In this document: positions 19,886-30,312 of the stretch, piece by piece
Numbering within the stretch: the stretch's first letter is position 1
Layout: each line of letters starts with the position of its first letter
DNA from: Parietichytrium sp. I65-24A
Lineage: Eukaryota > Sar > Bigyra > Thraustochytrida > Thraustochytriidae
Direction: 5' to 3'
Assembly: GCA_012862575.1 (NCBI GenBank)
Contig: BLSF01000064.1
Coordinates: 62,001-126,000, forward strand
DNA length: 64,000 bases
Made by a program: the position numbers and the translations under genes
Notes under the pieces: generated by a model
Databases searched by the model: none
Seen by the model: only the letters and a program-made list of their open reading frames with translations
Told to the model about the DNA's origin: nothing

Positions 19886-22336
19886 ATGGGGTCACGTAGA
19901 CTGGCGCGGAATCCAGACTTCTTTGGCGGAGGGTCGAATGCTGGGCCGGATGTGGTTGTTGTTGGCGCGGGCCCACCGGCGAGGGTCCCCGCCACGAGTG
20001 ATGGCGCGACAGCCGGCTCAGGAGGCCAGGCTTCGATGAAGGCGAGGCTGAAGAGCGCGAGGAACACGGGGACGTTGGACCTGTCGGGATTTGGACTGGA
20101 CCACGTGGGACGGGACTTCTTGAACGATGCGCAGTCAGGGGTCGCGGGAGATGAGCAGTGGTGGGAGGTCGTGAATCTCAGTCAGTTGCGGTTTTCGAAC
20201 AATGTCATCAGCGGCATCGACGACGATGCGTTTGAAGACGTGCGAGAGACGCTGGAGGTGATGCTCTTGGATAACAACAAGATAGGGTCTTTCCCGGTTG
20301 CGCTGGAGTCTCTGGATCAGCTCAAGAAGCTTATCATGTCGAATAATCCGATCCCGCAGCTTCCTGAACAAATGTATCTGCCAAATCTTTCGATGCTGGT
20401 TTTGTCTCATACCTTGCTTGACGCTTTGCCTGATTGTATTGCGGAACTTTCAAACCTTCGAATTCTTGAGGTCGGGGATTGTAGAATTTGCCGCTTTGCG
20501 CGCCGTCTTCCGCGACATCTAGAGAAACTGGTGGCGAATCAAAATCAGCTGACCTACCTTGAAGAAGGAGTCTTCGCAGGGTGTCCAGAACTCAAGTCAC
20601 TGGATCTCTCAAACAACCAGCTCGAGAGCCTCCCCAAGTCATTTCGTTCCCTTCCGTCTCTTGAGATCGCAGACCTTCGCTACAATAAGATTGCCTCACT
20701 TGTGGACGCCCTTCCTGAAAGTGAGACTTTCGATCAGCTCTTGGTCGGTTTCAACTCACTTTTGAGTCTCGAGGGAATTGGCCTTCTGAGGGTTCCCAAT
20801 ATCTCTGTGATTGATGCACGCGAGAACAAGGTTGCCTCGCTTCCGGTCGACGATCTTTACGCTTGCACAAAGCTCAAAGTTCTCGAGCTGAGCAACAACA
20901 ATTTGCCCGATTTGACAGCTGGACTAGGGTACATCAAGTCGCTTCAGGGCCTCTTCGTCTTAGGCAACCCTTTGAGAGGAATTCGCTATTCCATCTTGCA
21001 GTCAGGAACCGAGAAGCTGAAGGCCTATCTTCGCACGCGAGGCCCTTGTCCCGACACAATATTAGGCCAGGAAATGGAGGATCAATGCGGAGTATCTGTG
21101 AAGGATCCGTATCAAAATCTTCTTCGCGGAAACGATTTGTTACGAGATGCAACTGCAGCAGGTCGCCAATCAGGCTCGTACAATTTCTCACAGGCTTTGT
21201 CTCATGACAGCAGCGGGGAAAATCTTGTACTGCTGCTTGACGGCATTTCAAGGTACACCGAGGACGATCGCATGGGCAACATTCCGCCTCCCAAACCTGT
21301 ACTTGCTCTCGACCTTTCTATGAACATGTACACAGGCTTTCCCATTGTGCTCTCTGTACGCCAGTTTCCAAACCTGGAAACGCTGTTGAGTTTAAAGCTT
21401 GACGGAAACGGTTTGCGTGAAGTCAGTGCTGAGCAGCTGCGAGCACTCCCAAATCTTCAGGAGCTTTCGGTTCGGAATAACCAGCTGGAATGGTTTTTAC
21501 CGAGTCTTAACACCCCATCGCGACCTCTCTTTCCGTTGATGAAAAAGCTCGACTTGAGACAGAACGCTCTATCTGCGATTCCATCGGCGCTGAGTATTCA
21601 CTTTCCGATGCTGGAGGAGTTGTTGCTCGGCTACAACCAAATAGAGCGCGACGACCCTGAGCTGGTGTACCTCGAACAGCTCCAGGTCTTGGATATGTCC
21701 AACTGTAAACTGCGAAGCTTTCCAGCAATGATCATGGGCCGCAACAAACTTGATTACATCAATCTGGAGAACAATGCCATCTCCAGGCTTGATCCTCAAG
21801 TAGCTCTCAAGCCAACTCTGCGGACACTGCTCATTTCTGGAAATCCCCAGCGAAGTGTGCGTCCTCACATTGTCGCTGAGGGGAGCGCTGCAGTTCTTTC
21901 CTACCTTCGGGATCGCTGCACTGAGACTGAGTACGTCGAGCCGCCAAGTGCTGGGCGGTACACGCCTCGTGAAGAGGAACAAGGGGAGGAAAAGGGAGGC
22001 TTCGAGGGGAGCGGATTTTCAGCTCGCCAAGAGGAATTTCAAAATCACTATGCCCAGCAAAATTACGGAGCCCAGTTTGAAGGCAATTCTCCGTCCTTCG
22101 ATTCTGCGCGAGACGAGAACGACAGGAGATTCCAGCACAGCCAGCCCGAGCACCACGCACCTGCGGCCAAGGGCGTCTCTGCAGAAGAGATGATCGCGCT
22201 GAAGAAGAAAATCTCCGAACTGGAGTCAAAGCTGGAGAACGACTTTTCTCTTAGCAGTGCTCAGCGCTATGCGCTCAAAAAGAACCTTGCTAAAGAGCGA
22301 TCGGTATTGATCCGTCTTGAGCGAGCTGCCAACTGA
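19886..22336 (+). CDS. LRRC40: LRRC40-like leucine-rich repeat protein
   Basis: 816 aa, one exon. It begins with the LRRC40 signature: 'MKARLKSARNTGTLDLSG', then 'EQWWEVVNLSQLRFSNN'. About twenty LRRs of the plant/SDS22-like LxxLxLSxNxLxxLP type follow in two blocks. Each block ends in the family's characteristic cap, 'ILQSGTEKLKAYLRTR' after the first and 'AAVLSYLRDRC' after the second, as in human LRRC40. The protein is about 200 residues longer than vertebrate LRRC40: a Gln/Glu-rich disordered stretch is followed by a C-terminal coiled coil (about 768-815, 'KKKISELESKLEN'). LRRs bind protein partners; the specific role is not established. The ATG at 19886 was chosen because the upstream in-frame TTG lies in the simple repeat. 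Confidence 0.85.
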   Translation: MGSRRLARNPDFFGGGSNAGPDVVVVGAGPPARVPATSDGATAGSGGQASMKARLKSARNTGTLDLSGFGLDHVGRDFLNDAQSGVAGDEQWWEVVNLSQLRFSNNVISGIDDDAFEDVRETLEVMLLDNNKIGSFPVALESLDQLKKLIMSNNPIPQLPEQMYLPNLSMLVLSHTLLDALPDCIAELSNLRILEVGDCRICRFARRLPRHLEKLVANQNQLTYLEEGVFAGCPELKSLDLSNNQLESLPKSFRSLPSLEIADLRYNKIASLVDALPESETFDQLLVGFNSLLSLEGIGLLRVPNISVIDARENKVASLPVDDLYACTKLKVLELSNNNLPDLTAGLGYIKSLQGLFVLGNPLRGIRYSILQSGTEKLKAYLRTRGPCPDTILGQEMEDQCGVSVKDPYQNLLRGNDLLRDATAAGRQSGSYNFSQALSHDSSGENLVLLLDGISRYTEDDRMGNIPPPKPVLALDLSMNMYTGFPIVLSVRQFPNLETLLSLKLDGNGLREVSAEQLRALPNLQELSVRNNQLEWFLPSLNTPSRPLFPLMKKLDLRQNALSAIPSALSIHFPMLEELLLGYNQIERDDPELVYLEQLQVLDMSNCKLRSFPAMIMGRNKLDYINLENNAISRLDPQVALKPTLRTLLISGNPQRSVRPHIVAEGSAAVLSYLRDRCTETEYVEPPSAGRYTPREEEQGEEKGGFEGSGFSARQEEFQNHYAQQNYGAQFEGNSPSFDSARDENDRRFQHSQPEHHAPAAKGVSAEEMIALKKKISELESKLENDFSLSSAQRYALKKNLAKERSVLIRLERAAN

Positions 22337-23108
22337 CCATGAAACGAAGGCCGCATCCGCATGCCTGTTCCAATTATGCACCCTAGACTTATTCCTCCCC
22401 TCCCTTTCTGGCAAAAGGAAACGAGCACGAAAGGAAAAGAAACTTCAACCTGCTTCGAGGATATCATTCCTCGCGCACTCTAAGTTTAATCAAACCTCCT
22501 TCATCTGATCCCTTCAGATTCTCCCATCGCCCGTTGCTTGCTCCAGACATTACCTCTCACTCTCTGTCGCACACTGCAATGGACAGTTGCCCAACTCCAC
22601 GTTTGCTTGGCAGATCCAGTTCCAAATCCAGATGCAAACTGCGTTCCCATCTGTCTGCAAGAGAATATGAACCTCGTATTGCTTCCATTCCGATTGTGCC
22701 TCCATTCGCCTTTAACAAAAAGATGCATTTCCACCGGACACCATTCCAACACCCAACCTCACTTTCAGAACAGATCTTTTCGAAATCAGAATTCAGAATT
22801 CGCTGTCACACAAGTCACACACGTCCTTTTTAATTAAGACAGTACTGTAGCACCATGGTAGTGAATGGTACTCGTAGCTACCTAGCAGAACTTCCAAATT
22901 TGCATAGCTACTGCGTCGCCGTAGCGTATTAGTAACATGCAACCTACTTGGTTACAAGCTTACAGACGATACAGACAAAACAGACTGAAAGATCGCGGCG
23001 TTCGAGACGGGTTGTTGTGAGATGTTGTGAGGACTGTAAGAACTGTGAGAACTGTGAGGACGGCGGACTTGCGAGTCTAAAAAAGTGTACTCTGTGAGTG
23101 AGCCAGTG

Positions 23109-23142
<34 letters not shown>

Positions 23143-23199
23143 CGAAAGGGAAGGAAGGGTATCGAGCAGAGGGTGAAAGTGGTGGTTTGTTGGGGAGGA
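22337..23199. other. Intergenic region with (GA)n tract
   Basis: Between LRRC40 and NAD synthetase, both +. A 9-bp imperfect repeat (ACTGTGAGA-like) lies at about 23032-23060 and a pure (GA)n run at 23109-23139, 60 bases before the start codon. No gene is supported. Confidence 0.65.
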
Positions 23200-25311
23200 A
23201 TGTCATCTTATGCAACGGTGGCGACCTGCTCGCTGGACCAGTGGGCGCTGGACTTTACAGGAAACCTTGCGCGGACTCGCAGGTCCATAGAGATTGCCAA
23301 GGAGAAAGGAGCAAAGTACCGCGTTGGCCCTGAGCTGGAGCTGAGCGGGTATGGCTGCGAGGACCATTTCCATGAGATTGACACGTTCCAGCACTCTGCG
23401 GAGGCTCTTGCCGAGCTGCTCAAGAGCGGCGTGATGGAGGGGATCCTGTGCGATATTGGCATGCCGATGCTTCATAATTCGGTGCCTTACAACTGCAGGG
23501 TGATGTGCCTGGGATCTAAAATTCTGTGCATCCGGCCGAAGCTGTTTCTTGCCGACGACGGCAACTACCGCGAGCCGCGATGGTTTACTCGCTGGGAGCG
23601 GCTGGGCCAGGTGGATGAACATAAACTGGTAAATAGCCTCCGTGAGGTTACCGGGCAGACAAGTGTTCCGTTCGGCGATTGCGCGATTGACCTGAATGAT
23701 ACCAAGCTTGCGTCGGAAACCTGTGAGGAGCTGTTTACTCCAGATAGCCCGCATATCGCGCTGGGGCTCGCTGGCGTAGAGCTTCTCGGTAATGGCTCAG
23801 GGAGTCATCACGAGCTGCGCAAGCTCAACACGAGGGTAGACCTTATGCGCAGCGCAACCGAGAAGAGCGGAGGTTGCTATTTGTACGCAAATCAAATGGG
23901 CTGTGACGGCGGGCGATTGCTCTTTGACGGCTGTGCCATGATTGCGGTAAACGGTAAAATCGTGGCGCAAGGAAAGCAGTTTTCTCTCGCAGATGTGGAA
24001 GTAGTGACCGCAACCATAGACCTGCAAGAGATTCGGTCCTACCGTATCTCAAAAGCAAGCAGGGGTGTCCAAGCCTCGCAGATCAAGCCCATGTTTGTTG
24101 TGAAGGTCGACTTTAGTGTGTGCCATGATGTGGATTACGCAGATGTATCGCAGCCCATCCCGGTGAGATACCATGCCCCTGAGGAGGAGATCGCGTATGG
24201 GCCGGCGTGCTGGATGTGGGATTACCTGCGAAGATCTGGATCCTCGGGATTCTTCCTTCCACTCTCTGGTGGCGCTGACTCGTCCTCCACTGCCGCAATC
24301 GTTGGCTCCATGTGTCAAATGGTCGTTCGGGAATGCCAGCGTGGCAATGACGCAGTTCTTGCGGACGCAAAGAGGATCACTGGCCACAAACCAGATTCGT
24401 CGTACGTGCCAACGGATCCGAAGGAATTTGCGAGTCGCATTTTTCACTCGGCTTACCTTGGAACTAAAAATAGCTCTGAAGGCACCAAAAACTTTGCTCA
24501 GGGACTTGCAGATGCCATTGGGAGTTATCATCTGACCGTCAACATCGATTCCGTGATCTCCGCAATATTCAACCTGTTTGTCTTAGTAACCGGCAAGACC
24601 CCTCAATTTCGCGTCCACGGGGGATCCCACTCAGAGAACCTCGCGCTTCAAAACATCCAGGCGAGGTTCCGAATGCTTTTTAGCTACTTTCTGGCTCAGT
24701 TGCTACCGTGGGTACGTGGGAATCCTGGATGGCTTTTGGTGCTCGGTTCCGGAAATGTCGATGAAGGGCTACGTGGATATCTTACCAAATACGACTGCTC
24801 CTCAGCCGATTTAAATCCAATTGGAGGAATCAGTAAAGTCGACCTGAAGCGATTCCTGTACTGGGCGTCGACACCTGAAGGTCTTGCGTACCCCATCTTG
24901 AAGGAGATCTCCGACGCCCCGCCCACCGCAGAGCTGGAGCCAATCACAGAAAATTACACCCAGACTGATGAGCAGGACATGGGCATGACCTATCAGGAGC
25001 TGAGCACGTTTGGCAGATTGCGCAAGATCTCAAGGTGCGGACCTGTTTCCATGTTCAAGCGTCTTGTTGTGCAGTGGCCCCATTTGTCTGCAAAGGAGGT
25101 GGCTGTCAAGGTGAAGCATTTCTTCCGGTCTTATGCCCAAAACCGTCACAAGGCCACTACTTTAACGCCGGCGGTTCACTGCGAGTCCTACGGAGTGGAT
25201 GATAACCGCTTTGACTTGCGCCCGATTTTCATTGATTCGAGCTGGCCGTGGCAGTTCAAACAAATCGATGCGTTGGCGGAAAAGATTGACGCCTCCCGCT
25301 CTAAACAATAA
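23200..25311 (+). CDS. NADSYN1: Glutamine-dependent NAD(+) synthetase
   Basis: Cytosolic enzyme for the last step of NAD synthesis: deamido-NAD plus ATP plus glutamine gives NAD. 703 aa, the usual size. The N-terminal nitrilase-type glutaminase carries the triad Glu45 ('GPELELSGYG'), Lys114 ('IRPKLFLADDGNYRE') and Cys175 ('SETCEELFTP'). The C-terminal synthetase has the ATP pyrophosphatase P-loop 'LPLSGGADSSS' and strings such as 'LVLGSGNVDEGLRGYL', 'KYDCSSADLNPIGGISK' and 'QTDEQDMGMTYQELS'. It ends in the conserved 'DNRFDLRP' segment. All catalytic positions are intact. The ATG at 23200 gives the usual 'VATCSLDQWALDF' start; an earlier GTG frame is not needed. It is convergent with the nucleotidase gene, 126 bases apart. 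No intron. Confidence 0.96.
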   Translation: MSSYATVATCSLDQWALDFTGNLARTRRSIEIAKEKGAKYRVGPELELSGYGCEDHFHEIDTFQHSAEALAELLKSGVMEGILCDIGMPMLHNSVPYNCRVMCLGSKILCIRPKLFLADDGNYREPRWFTRWERLGQVDEHKLVNSLREVTGQTSVPFGDCAIDLNDTKLASETCEELFTPDSPHIALGLAGVELLGNGSGSHHELRKLNTRVDLMRSATEKSGGCYLYANQMGCDGGRLLFDGCAMIAVNGKIVAQGKQFSLADVEVVTATIDLQEIRSYRISKASRGVQASQIKPMFVVKVDFSVCHDVDYADVSQPIPVRYHAPEEEIAYGPACWMWDYLRRSGSSGFFLPLSGGADSSSTAAIVGSMCQMVVRECQRGNDAVLADAKRITGHKPDSSYVPTDPKEFASRIFHSAYLGTKNSSEGTKNFAQGLADAIGSYHLTVNIDSVISAIFNLFVLVTGKTPQFRVHGGSHSENLALQNIQARFRMLFSYFLAQLLPWVRGNPGWLLVLGSGNVDEGLRGYLTKYDCSSADLNPIGGISKVDLKRFLYWASTPEGLAYPILKEISDAPPTAELEPITENYTQTDEQDMGMTYQELSTFGRLRKISRCGPVSMFKRLVVQWPHLSAKEVAVKVKHFFRSYAQNRHKATTLTPAVHCESYGVDDNRFDLRPIFIDSSWPWQFKQIDALAEKIDASRSKQ

Positions 25312-25437
25312 GAACGAATTTGTCAATCCTCTTTCTTTCGTTTGCTTCGGTCAAATCCAAATTGGTGTCTTTTTGTGTGGTACCAGTGCTTAGATCAAAT
25401 GAAGGATGACGAAGAAAAAATGATTATGTACACTTTT

Positions 25438-26439
25438 TTATTTGGAAGCAGGTTGCTCCAGTATCTCGTCGATAATCCGATTGACCGTCTGGAAGCTCCC
25501 ATCGTTCATGATTAGGACGTCAAAAGCATCTTTGTATTCTTGCATTCGTTCGCCAATTTTGTGATTGAGCAGGCCAACCCTGAGTTCTCGTGCGCCGTGC
25601 TCGAACTCTTTGGAAAGTAAGCCATCGGACATGTGAACATCCCCGCATGAGTCCCCCACCAAGAGAACAGTTGCCTCGCCCTGATCGTCGCCCCACAGAT
25701 GCCAAAGTTTCTCTCTTGCCTCTGGAGCAATGTTCGCGTACCTCTTATTCATCACATGGTAAGGTTCCCTGCCCGACATCTCAGCCTCGAATCCGACGAG
25801 CTCATCGTCGCCATTGAAGGCCATTCTATTCGAGACCACGAAAACATTGCTCCGGAGCTCACCAGCTTGACGCAAGACTTCCTCTAGGACGTCTGCGATC
25901 CCAGCAGAAAAGATGAGCAGCGGCACGTTGGCCTCTTCCAATTTTCGCATAAACTCTCGCACGCCGGGCCGAAGCTCGATGGCGGCCTGCTCAACGGCGA
26001 GCGACAAGTACTCTCTGCGCATGCCTGCGTTGACAAGCGCCAGATGCGACTGCTCCACCCATTCCACCATGTACTGCCTCTTCTCCTCGAGCGAAATGGA
26101 GCTGCTCACCTCTAGTGGAAAATACTTGTCCTGCAGCTCCGTCGCTTTCGCTCTAAACTCTGCGTCCATGGCGTCGCACTCCTCCACCACTCTGTGGCAC
26201 GAGAACTCTCTTTCCAGCTGCCCGTCCTCTCCGTTCCTCCAGAACTTGGTCAACGTGTGATCAAAGTCCACCACCACGCGCAGATGCTTGGCACCTCCAT
26301 TCCGCAGCGTGCGCATCTTGGCCGCGCGAGCCACGCCGCTCCACGTGCTCTGCCTGCGCACTCTTGCCATCATCGCGGCGCTGCCCCCCACAGCTACTGC
26401 CAGCGCGAGGATGCTTTCCCGCGACGAGAGCAACCCCAT
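25438..26439 (-). CDS. NT5C3: Cytosolic pyrimidine 5'-nucleotidase, NT5C3 family
   Basis: HAD-superfamily phosphatase that dephosphorylates nucleoside monophosphates (pyrimidine preference in animals). 333 aa. Motif I 'DFDHTLT' (Asp58 nucleophile, Asp60), then 'EEKRQYMVEWVEQSH', motif II region 'LLIFSAGIADVLEEVLRQAG', 'FVVSNRMAF', and motif IV 'LLVGDSCGDVHMSDG'. The match to NT5C3 extends nearly end to end. The N-terminus has a short hydrophobic Ala/Leu/Val stretch (residues 10-24) followed by Arg residues, so a membrane anchor or organelle presequence is possible. The ATG at 26439 was chosen because the upstream one would translate the GA tract. The TAA stop overlaps an AATAAA, so the 3' UTR may be very short. 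Confidence 0.9.
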   Translation of the reverse strand: MGLLSSRESILALAVAVGGSAAMMARVRRQSTWSGVARAAKMRTLRNGGAKHLRVVVDFDHTLTKFWRNGEDGQLEREFSCHRVVEECDAMDAEFRAKATELQDKYFPLEVSSSISLEEKRQYMVEWVEQSHLALVNAGMRREYLSLAVEQAAIELRPGVREFMRKLEEANVPLLIFSAGIADVLEEVLRQAGELRSNVFVVSNRMAFNGDDELVGFEAEMSGREPYHVMNKRYANIAPEAREKLWHLWGDDQGEATVLLVGDSCGDVHMSDGLLSKEFEHGARELRVGLLNHKIGERMQEYKDAFDVLIMNDGSFQTVNRIIDEILEQPASK

Positions 26440-26465
26440 CTTCCCCCTTACTACCTTGCTTTCTT

Positions 26466-26515
26466 CCTTCTTTCCTCTCTCTCTCTCTCGCTGCCTCTCT
26501 GACTCTCTGCCTGCT
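26466..26515 (-). repeat. (GA)n tract before the 5'-nucleotidase start
   Basis: CT-rich on the +, GA-rich on the coding strand, about 30 bases upstream of the ATG at 26439. Confidence 0.8.
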
Positions 26516-26601
26516 TCACTTTTCGCGCACCGCAGGCGACCCGCGCGTATACCCAATAATGATTTCTATTAGCAGCTCCTAGTGCTGTGGGCCATGAATA
26601 C

Positions 26602-26638
26602 CTGTGGGACTTGTGGAACTTGTGGGATTTGTGGGATG
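26602..26638 (+). repeat. 9-bp minisatellite TGTGGGACT/TGTGGAACT/TGTGGGATT
   Basis: Four imperfect 9-mers in the divergent interval. The unit nearly equals the 9-mer inside the XPC coding sequence near 5500-5555. Confidence 0.8.
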
Positions 26639-27512
26639 AATCAGATAAATCTTTCTCTGTCTTCCTTTGTTGAGATTTTTGTAAAAAAATGAGGGGAAGC
26701 GCTAGGGGGGGCTACTGTGCATGGCTAGTGTGCGTCATATGTACGAGGAGGAGACGGAAGAGTGGCGCATTGGCATCTATTGTTTATTCTGAATTCTGGT
26801 TTCGCAATTGCAGTCGTAGTTGTCGGTTTCAATCTGCGCACGATGGGCAATGGCAATCGAGCACCGTCGCGACCATGGTGTGCTGAAGAACGTTCGCCGA
26901 CTGTCACAGCTGCAAGCACATTGTCTCGACTTCGACATCATTGCAATGAAAGAAAGAGCGAGGGAGAAGACCCTGCAACTACAAGAACCAAGTCTCCGGA
27001 ACCGAACGAAGAACCGGTTCTCCACATCAACATTACCGCTAACTAATAGCAAATGCAATCTCCGAGGAAGGCTCCAAGGGACGCGTACTGAGTACGTACA
27101 TACAGCCGTGCTTCTACTGTTCTTGTAATCAGCACAGTACAAGGGTCCGCGTTGGGAGAGGGAAGGAGTGGGTGTACGCGGAGAGGTGGATCCACTGTTA
27201 ATTGCAGTAATAGTGCAGCGGTAGAGCCGTGGGGCTGGAGCGCAATACTGGGGCGGCCGTTAATCTGGCCTGTATTTCTTGGTTGTTTGAGAGTGAGATA
27301 TTTTTATTTGCACGGACGGTCAAAACACTCAGTCTCTGCAGAGAAGCTGGTAACTTTATGGTTTCCCTGGCGCATGTGCACTTGTTGGCTGTCCTGGTCG
27401 TCTCGATCTTGAAGAAGGACTTTGATTTGGAGGGATAGATATTAGGTGTCAAAAGCAGCGCCCGTGGCGAAAAGTTGCAAAAGCGGGAAGAGGAGAAGAA
27501 GGCGGTCTTGTA
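26639..27512. other. Divergent intergenic region, no supported gene
   Basis: Promoter space between the 5'-nucleotidase (-) and the two-pore channel (+). ORFs up to 121 codons occur on both strands but lack recognisable features. GAGTAC/GTACTC strings cluster near 27088. Confidence 0.55.
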
Positions 27513-27547
27513 GATTGCTGATTGCAGATTGCAGATTGCAGATTGCA
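27513..27547 (+). repeat. GATTGCA heptanucleotide tandem repeat at the channel start
   Basis: One imperfect (GATTGCT) and four perfect GATTGCA units end one base before the two-pore channel ATG. Confidence 0.95.
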
Positions 27548-27548
27548 G

Positions 27549-30312
27549 ATGGGCGAGAGGGAACGGCTTTTGCTTGGCGGAGGAGCAAGCAGCGACTCAG
27601 GGTACATGAGCGTCGGAGGTGGGCCAGTCACTGACAGGGCCCATTCAGTGAGGCTTGCAGCGGCATACATTAAGGCGGCTGTATTCGACAGACGGATTGA
27701 CCATCGGACAGAAGAATGGGCGCTGGACTTGGTACAGATCTATTATGAAAGCGCTGTGTTTAAGCTGATGGTGACGGTTGGGGTTTGGGGGTTTCTCATT
27801 TTGACCTTTCTCGAGGACCGAACCGGAACGGCGAATGACAATTACTTCTTCATGGAGGCAGCGTGTTGGGGGTGCCTATTCATCGGCTTCTTACTGAGGG
27901 TTGCGTTCACGAGCAGAAGCAGGCTCTTTAGAAGCAGGTTTGCGAAAGTGCACATCTTGGCGCTTATTGTGTCCCTAGTGGATTTGATCGTCAGCTGGTC
28001 CATCTCGTCAACCGGAACGCGGTACTTTCGATACGCGCGAGTCGTTCGGCCAATTCTTCAACTGGAGTACTATCAAGTAGTGCGCAGACGCGTGATTGAC
28101 ATTCTGCGAACAATGTATCGCGTCCGTGCTTCACTTCTCCTGCTCCTGTTTCATATCACCTTCTTTGCCGTCATTTCGATGTTCCTGTTCCACGGGTCCG
28201 AGGAAGGTAATGAGCACTTTTCCTCCATGTCGCAGAGCATGGTGAACCTCATAGTGTTGCTGAGCACTTGTAACTCACCAAAGGTCATGTTGCCTGCATT
28301 TCGCGACAACAAGCTATACTCGCTCTACTTTGTGTTGTACCTGCTCGTCTCAGTGTTCTTCATGCTCAATCTGGTGTTGGCTGTCGTCTACAATGAGCAT
28401 CGCAGGCACCTGAAGCGTGAAGCACGGAGGCTAGCTATCAGAAAACGCGTTTGCTCCAGCGCAGCTTACAGGGTCCTGTTCCTCTATTCTAGATCGCTCG
28501 GTCCTCGCCGCGAGCGGACGGGAATGTCGTCTCGAGATGTCTATGAGCAAGGTCTGCCGTACGATTTGGTCAACGACTTGCTCATCAAGTTGGATATACC
28601 CCCTCGAGTTGCGCGTGCATACGCAAGCTTTCTGGACTCCGGTAGCTCAGAAACGCGAGGTTTCATCACTCGCGATGACTTTGAGGATGTTTTGGTGATT
28701 ACTCACATGACGTCTCGATCGAACTTTGGCGCTGACCCAGCACAGCACGAAGTAGTCGAAGATGAAGACGAGGATTCGCTCATCGACGATAATGAGCTCT
28801 TGGCAACTGCCACGGAAGCTACCTATTTGCGAAGAGATATTGAAGAGCTGGAAAACTCACCACACACGCCACGATCATTCTCCTCGAGCGGAATATTAGA
28901 GGCCTCCTCGCAGAGCTTGTCACAGACTGTGCAAAGCCAGCGGCGTTCTAGTGTCGTACGCGGTCGCACAGCAACGCGCGGGATACCAGAAAGCGCTTCG
29001 GTGGCCTCATTTGGACACGAGTCTTACGTCGCTGAGCCGTTTCGCGATCGTTTCGACGCAGACCTGGACGGCGCTGATGCGTGTCCGACGTGTATTCCTG
29101 GATGCGGAAAAACGCGTTACACGCACGCCTCAGGGTTCAAGCGCCTCGCAATTCAAGCGGTAATGCACCACATATGGCTCGGGCAGAATTTCGGGTACGT
29201 CAAGACCCTGGACTTTTGCGTGAATTTTCTTCTCATCGTGTCAGGCCTGATCACCGTTATTCTCGTCTCGGTGGACCCGAAAGCCATCGTGGAGGATGAC
29301 CCCCTTAGCTACGCCATCTTCAACTCTGTGTGCTCTGTGTTCTTTGCGGTGGAAATTATATTGAGAATTGAGGCCGCTGGTGTGAATCGATTCTTCCAAT
29401 ACGCTTGGAACATCTTCGAATTTACCATCGTCTTGTGTTCCTTCATGAGCACCATCTCGCACATTGTTCCAATTGGCTTTTTTGCCGAAAACCACCACTT
29501 GTTCTTGTTCATACGGAAGCTTCGTCTCCTTCGACTTCTTCGTTCGGTGCCTCAATTCCGGCTCCTGACGGAGATTATGGTGTACCTCGTTCCCGCTCTT
29601 TCAACCTTTGGTGTGGTCATTTTCATGTTCATGTACATGTATGCGATCATTGGTATGGGCCTTTTTGGCAAGATTACCAACCTCCCTGAAGACATGGTCG
29701 CTAGTACATTCAGAAGCTTTGCGGAGGCGCTTCTGACGATCTTTGAGCTAATGGTTGTGAACGATTGGAACGCAACAAGTAAGTTGACTCGACTCGCAAC
29801 GTTACTTTGTGTATGAATGCGGATTCGTACGGAACTAACTCGACATGTTTATTTTTGGATCTGTCGCCATAGTGGCTGCCTACAAGGACGCGACTGGCTC
29901 CGAGCTTTCGCAGCTGTACTTTGTCGTTTGGTACTTTTTTGCGGTTATTGTCTTGCTCAACTCGGTTACATCTTTCGCTCTGGAAGCGCTAGATGTCCAT
30001 ATCACGCACTCGAAACTCCTTCAGAATGTGCAGGAGATCCGTCAGTCTCCAAAATTCACGGCGTCGCCGCCACGCGAGCGCGTGATGTCCATGCAGGAGT
30101 GCCGTAACAAGGAGTTGAAGCGAGGAATGTCTATTGTTCACCGCATGTCTACTGTGCAGAGGATTGGCGAAGTTGCAAACTCGCAGATCGCAGAAAGCAA
30201 CATTGTCCGCCTTTTGCAGGAGGTGTTTGACGAAGAGGTGGACGAGCCCACCACTCTCGAGATCGATAACGAGCTCGTCAAATTAGGGCTCTCCCATTTG
30301 GTCGACTTTTGA
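27549..30312 (+). CDS. TPC1: Two-pore channel (TPC), endolysosomal/vacuolar cation channel
   Basis: Exons 27549-29778 and 29873-30312 (889 aa). Two six-helix domains of the voltage-gated superfamily. Domain I: S1 near 60, pore helix 'SMSQSMVNLIVLLSTCNSP' (about 225-243), S6 'FFMLNLVLAVVYNEH' (about 268-282), followed by a basic stretch. The linker holds a weak EF-like segment ('FLDSGSSETRGFITRDDF', about 360-377) and an acidic patch ('VVEDEDEDSLIDD', about 400). Domain II: S1 near 545, an Arg-containing S4 'FIRKLRLLRLLRSV', pore helix 'STFRSFAEALLTIFELMVVNDW' (about 717-738) and S6. The order and filter fit TPCs, which release Na+/Ca2+ from acidic organelles and respond to PI(3,5)P2 or NAADP in animals, or to Ca2+ and voltage in plants. 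Which type this is cannot be read from the sequence. A short coiled C-tail follows. Confidence 0.9.
29779..29872 (+). other. Intron of the two-pore channel gene
   Basis: 94 nt, GTAAGTTGAC to CGCCATAG. It lies just after the domain II pore helix and restores the frame into 'AAYKDATGSELSQLYF'. Confidence 0.85.

Noticed and set aside
27205-27250. tRNA-like string (GCAGCGGTAGAGC).
   Set aside because: No matching T-arm, anticodon stem or acceptor pairing was found nearby.
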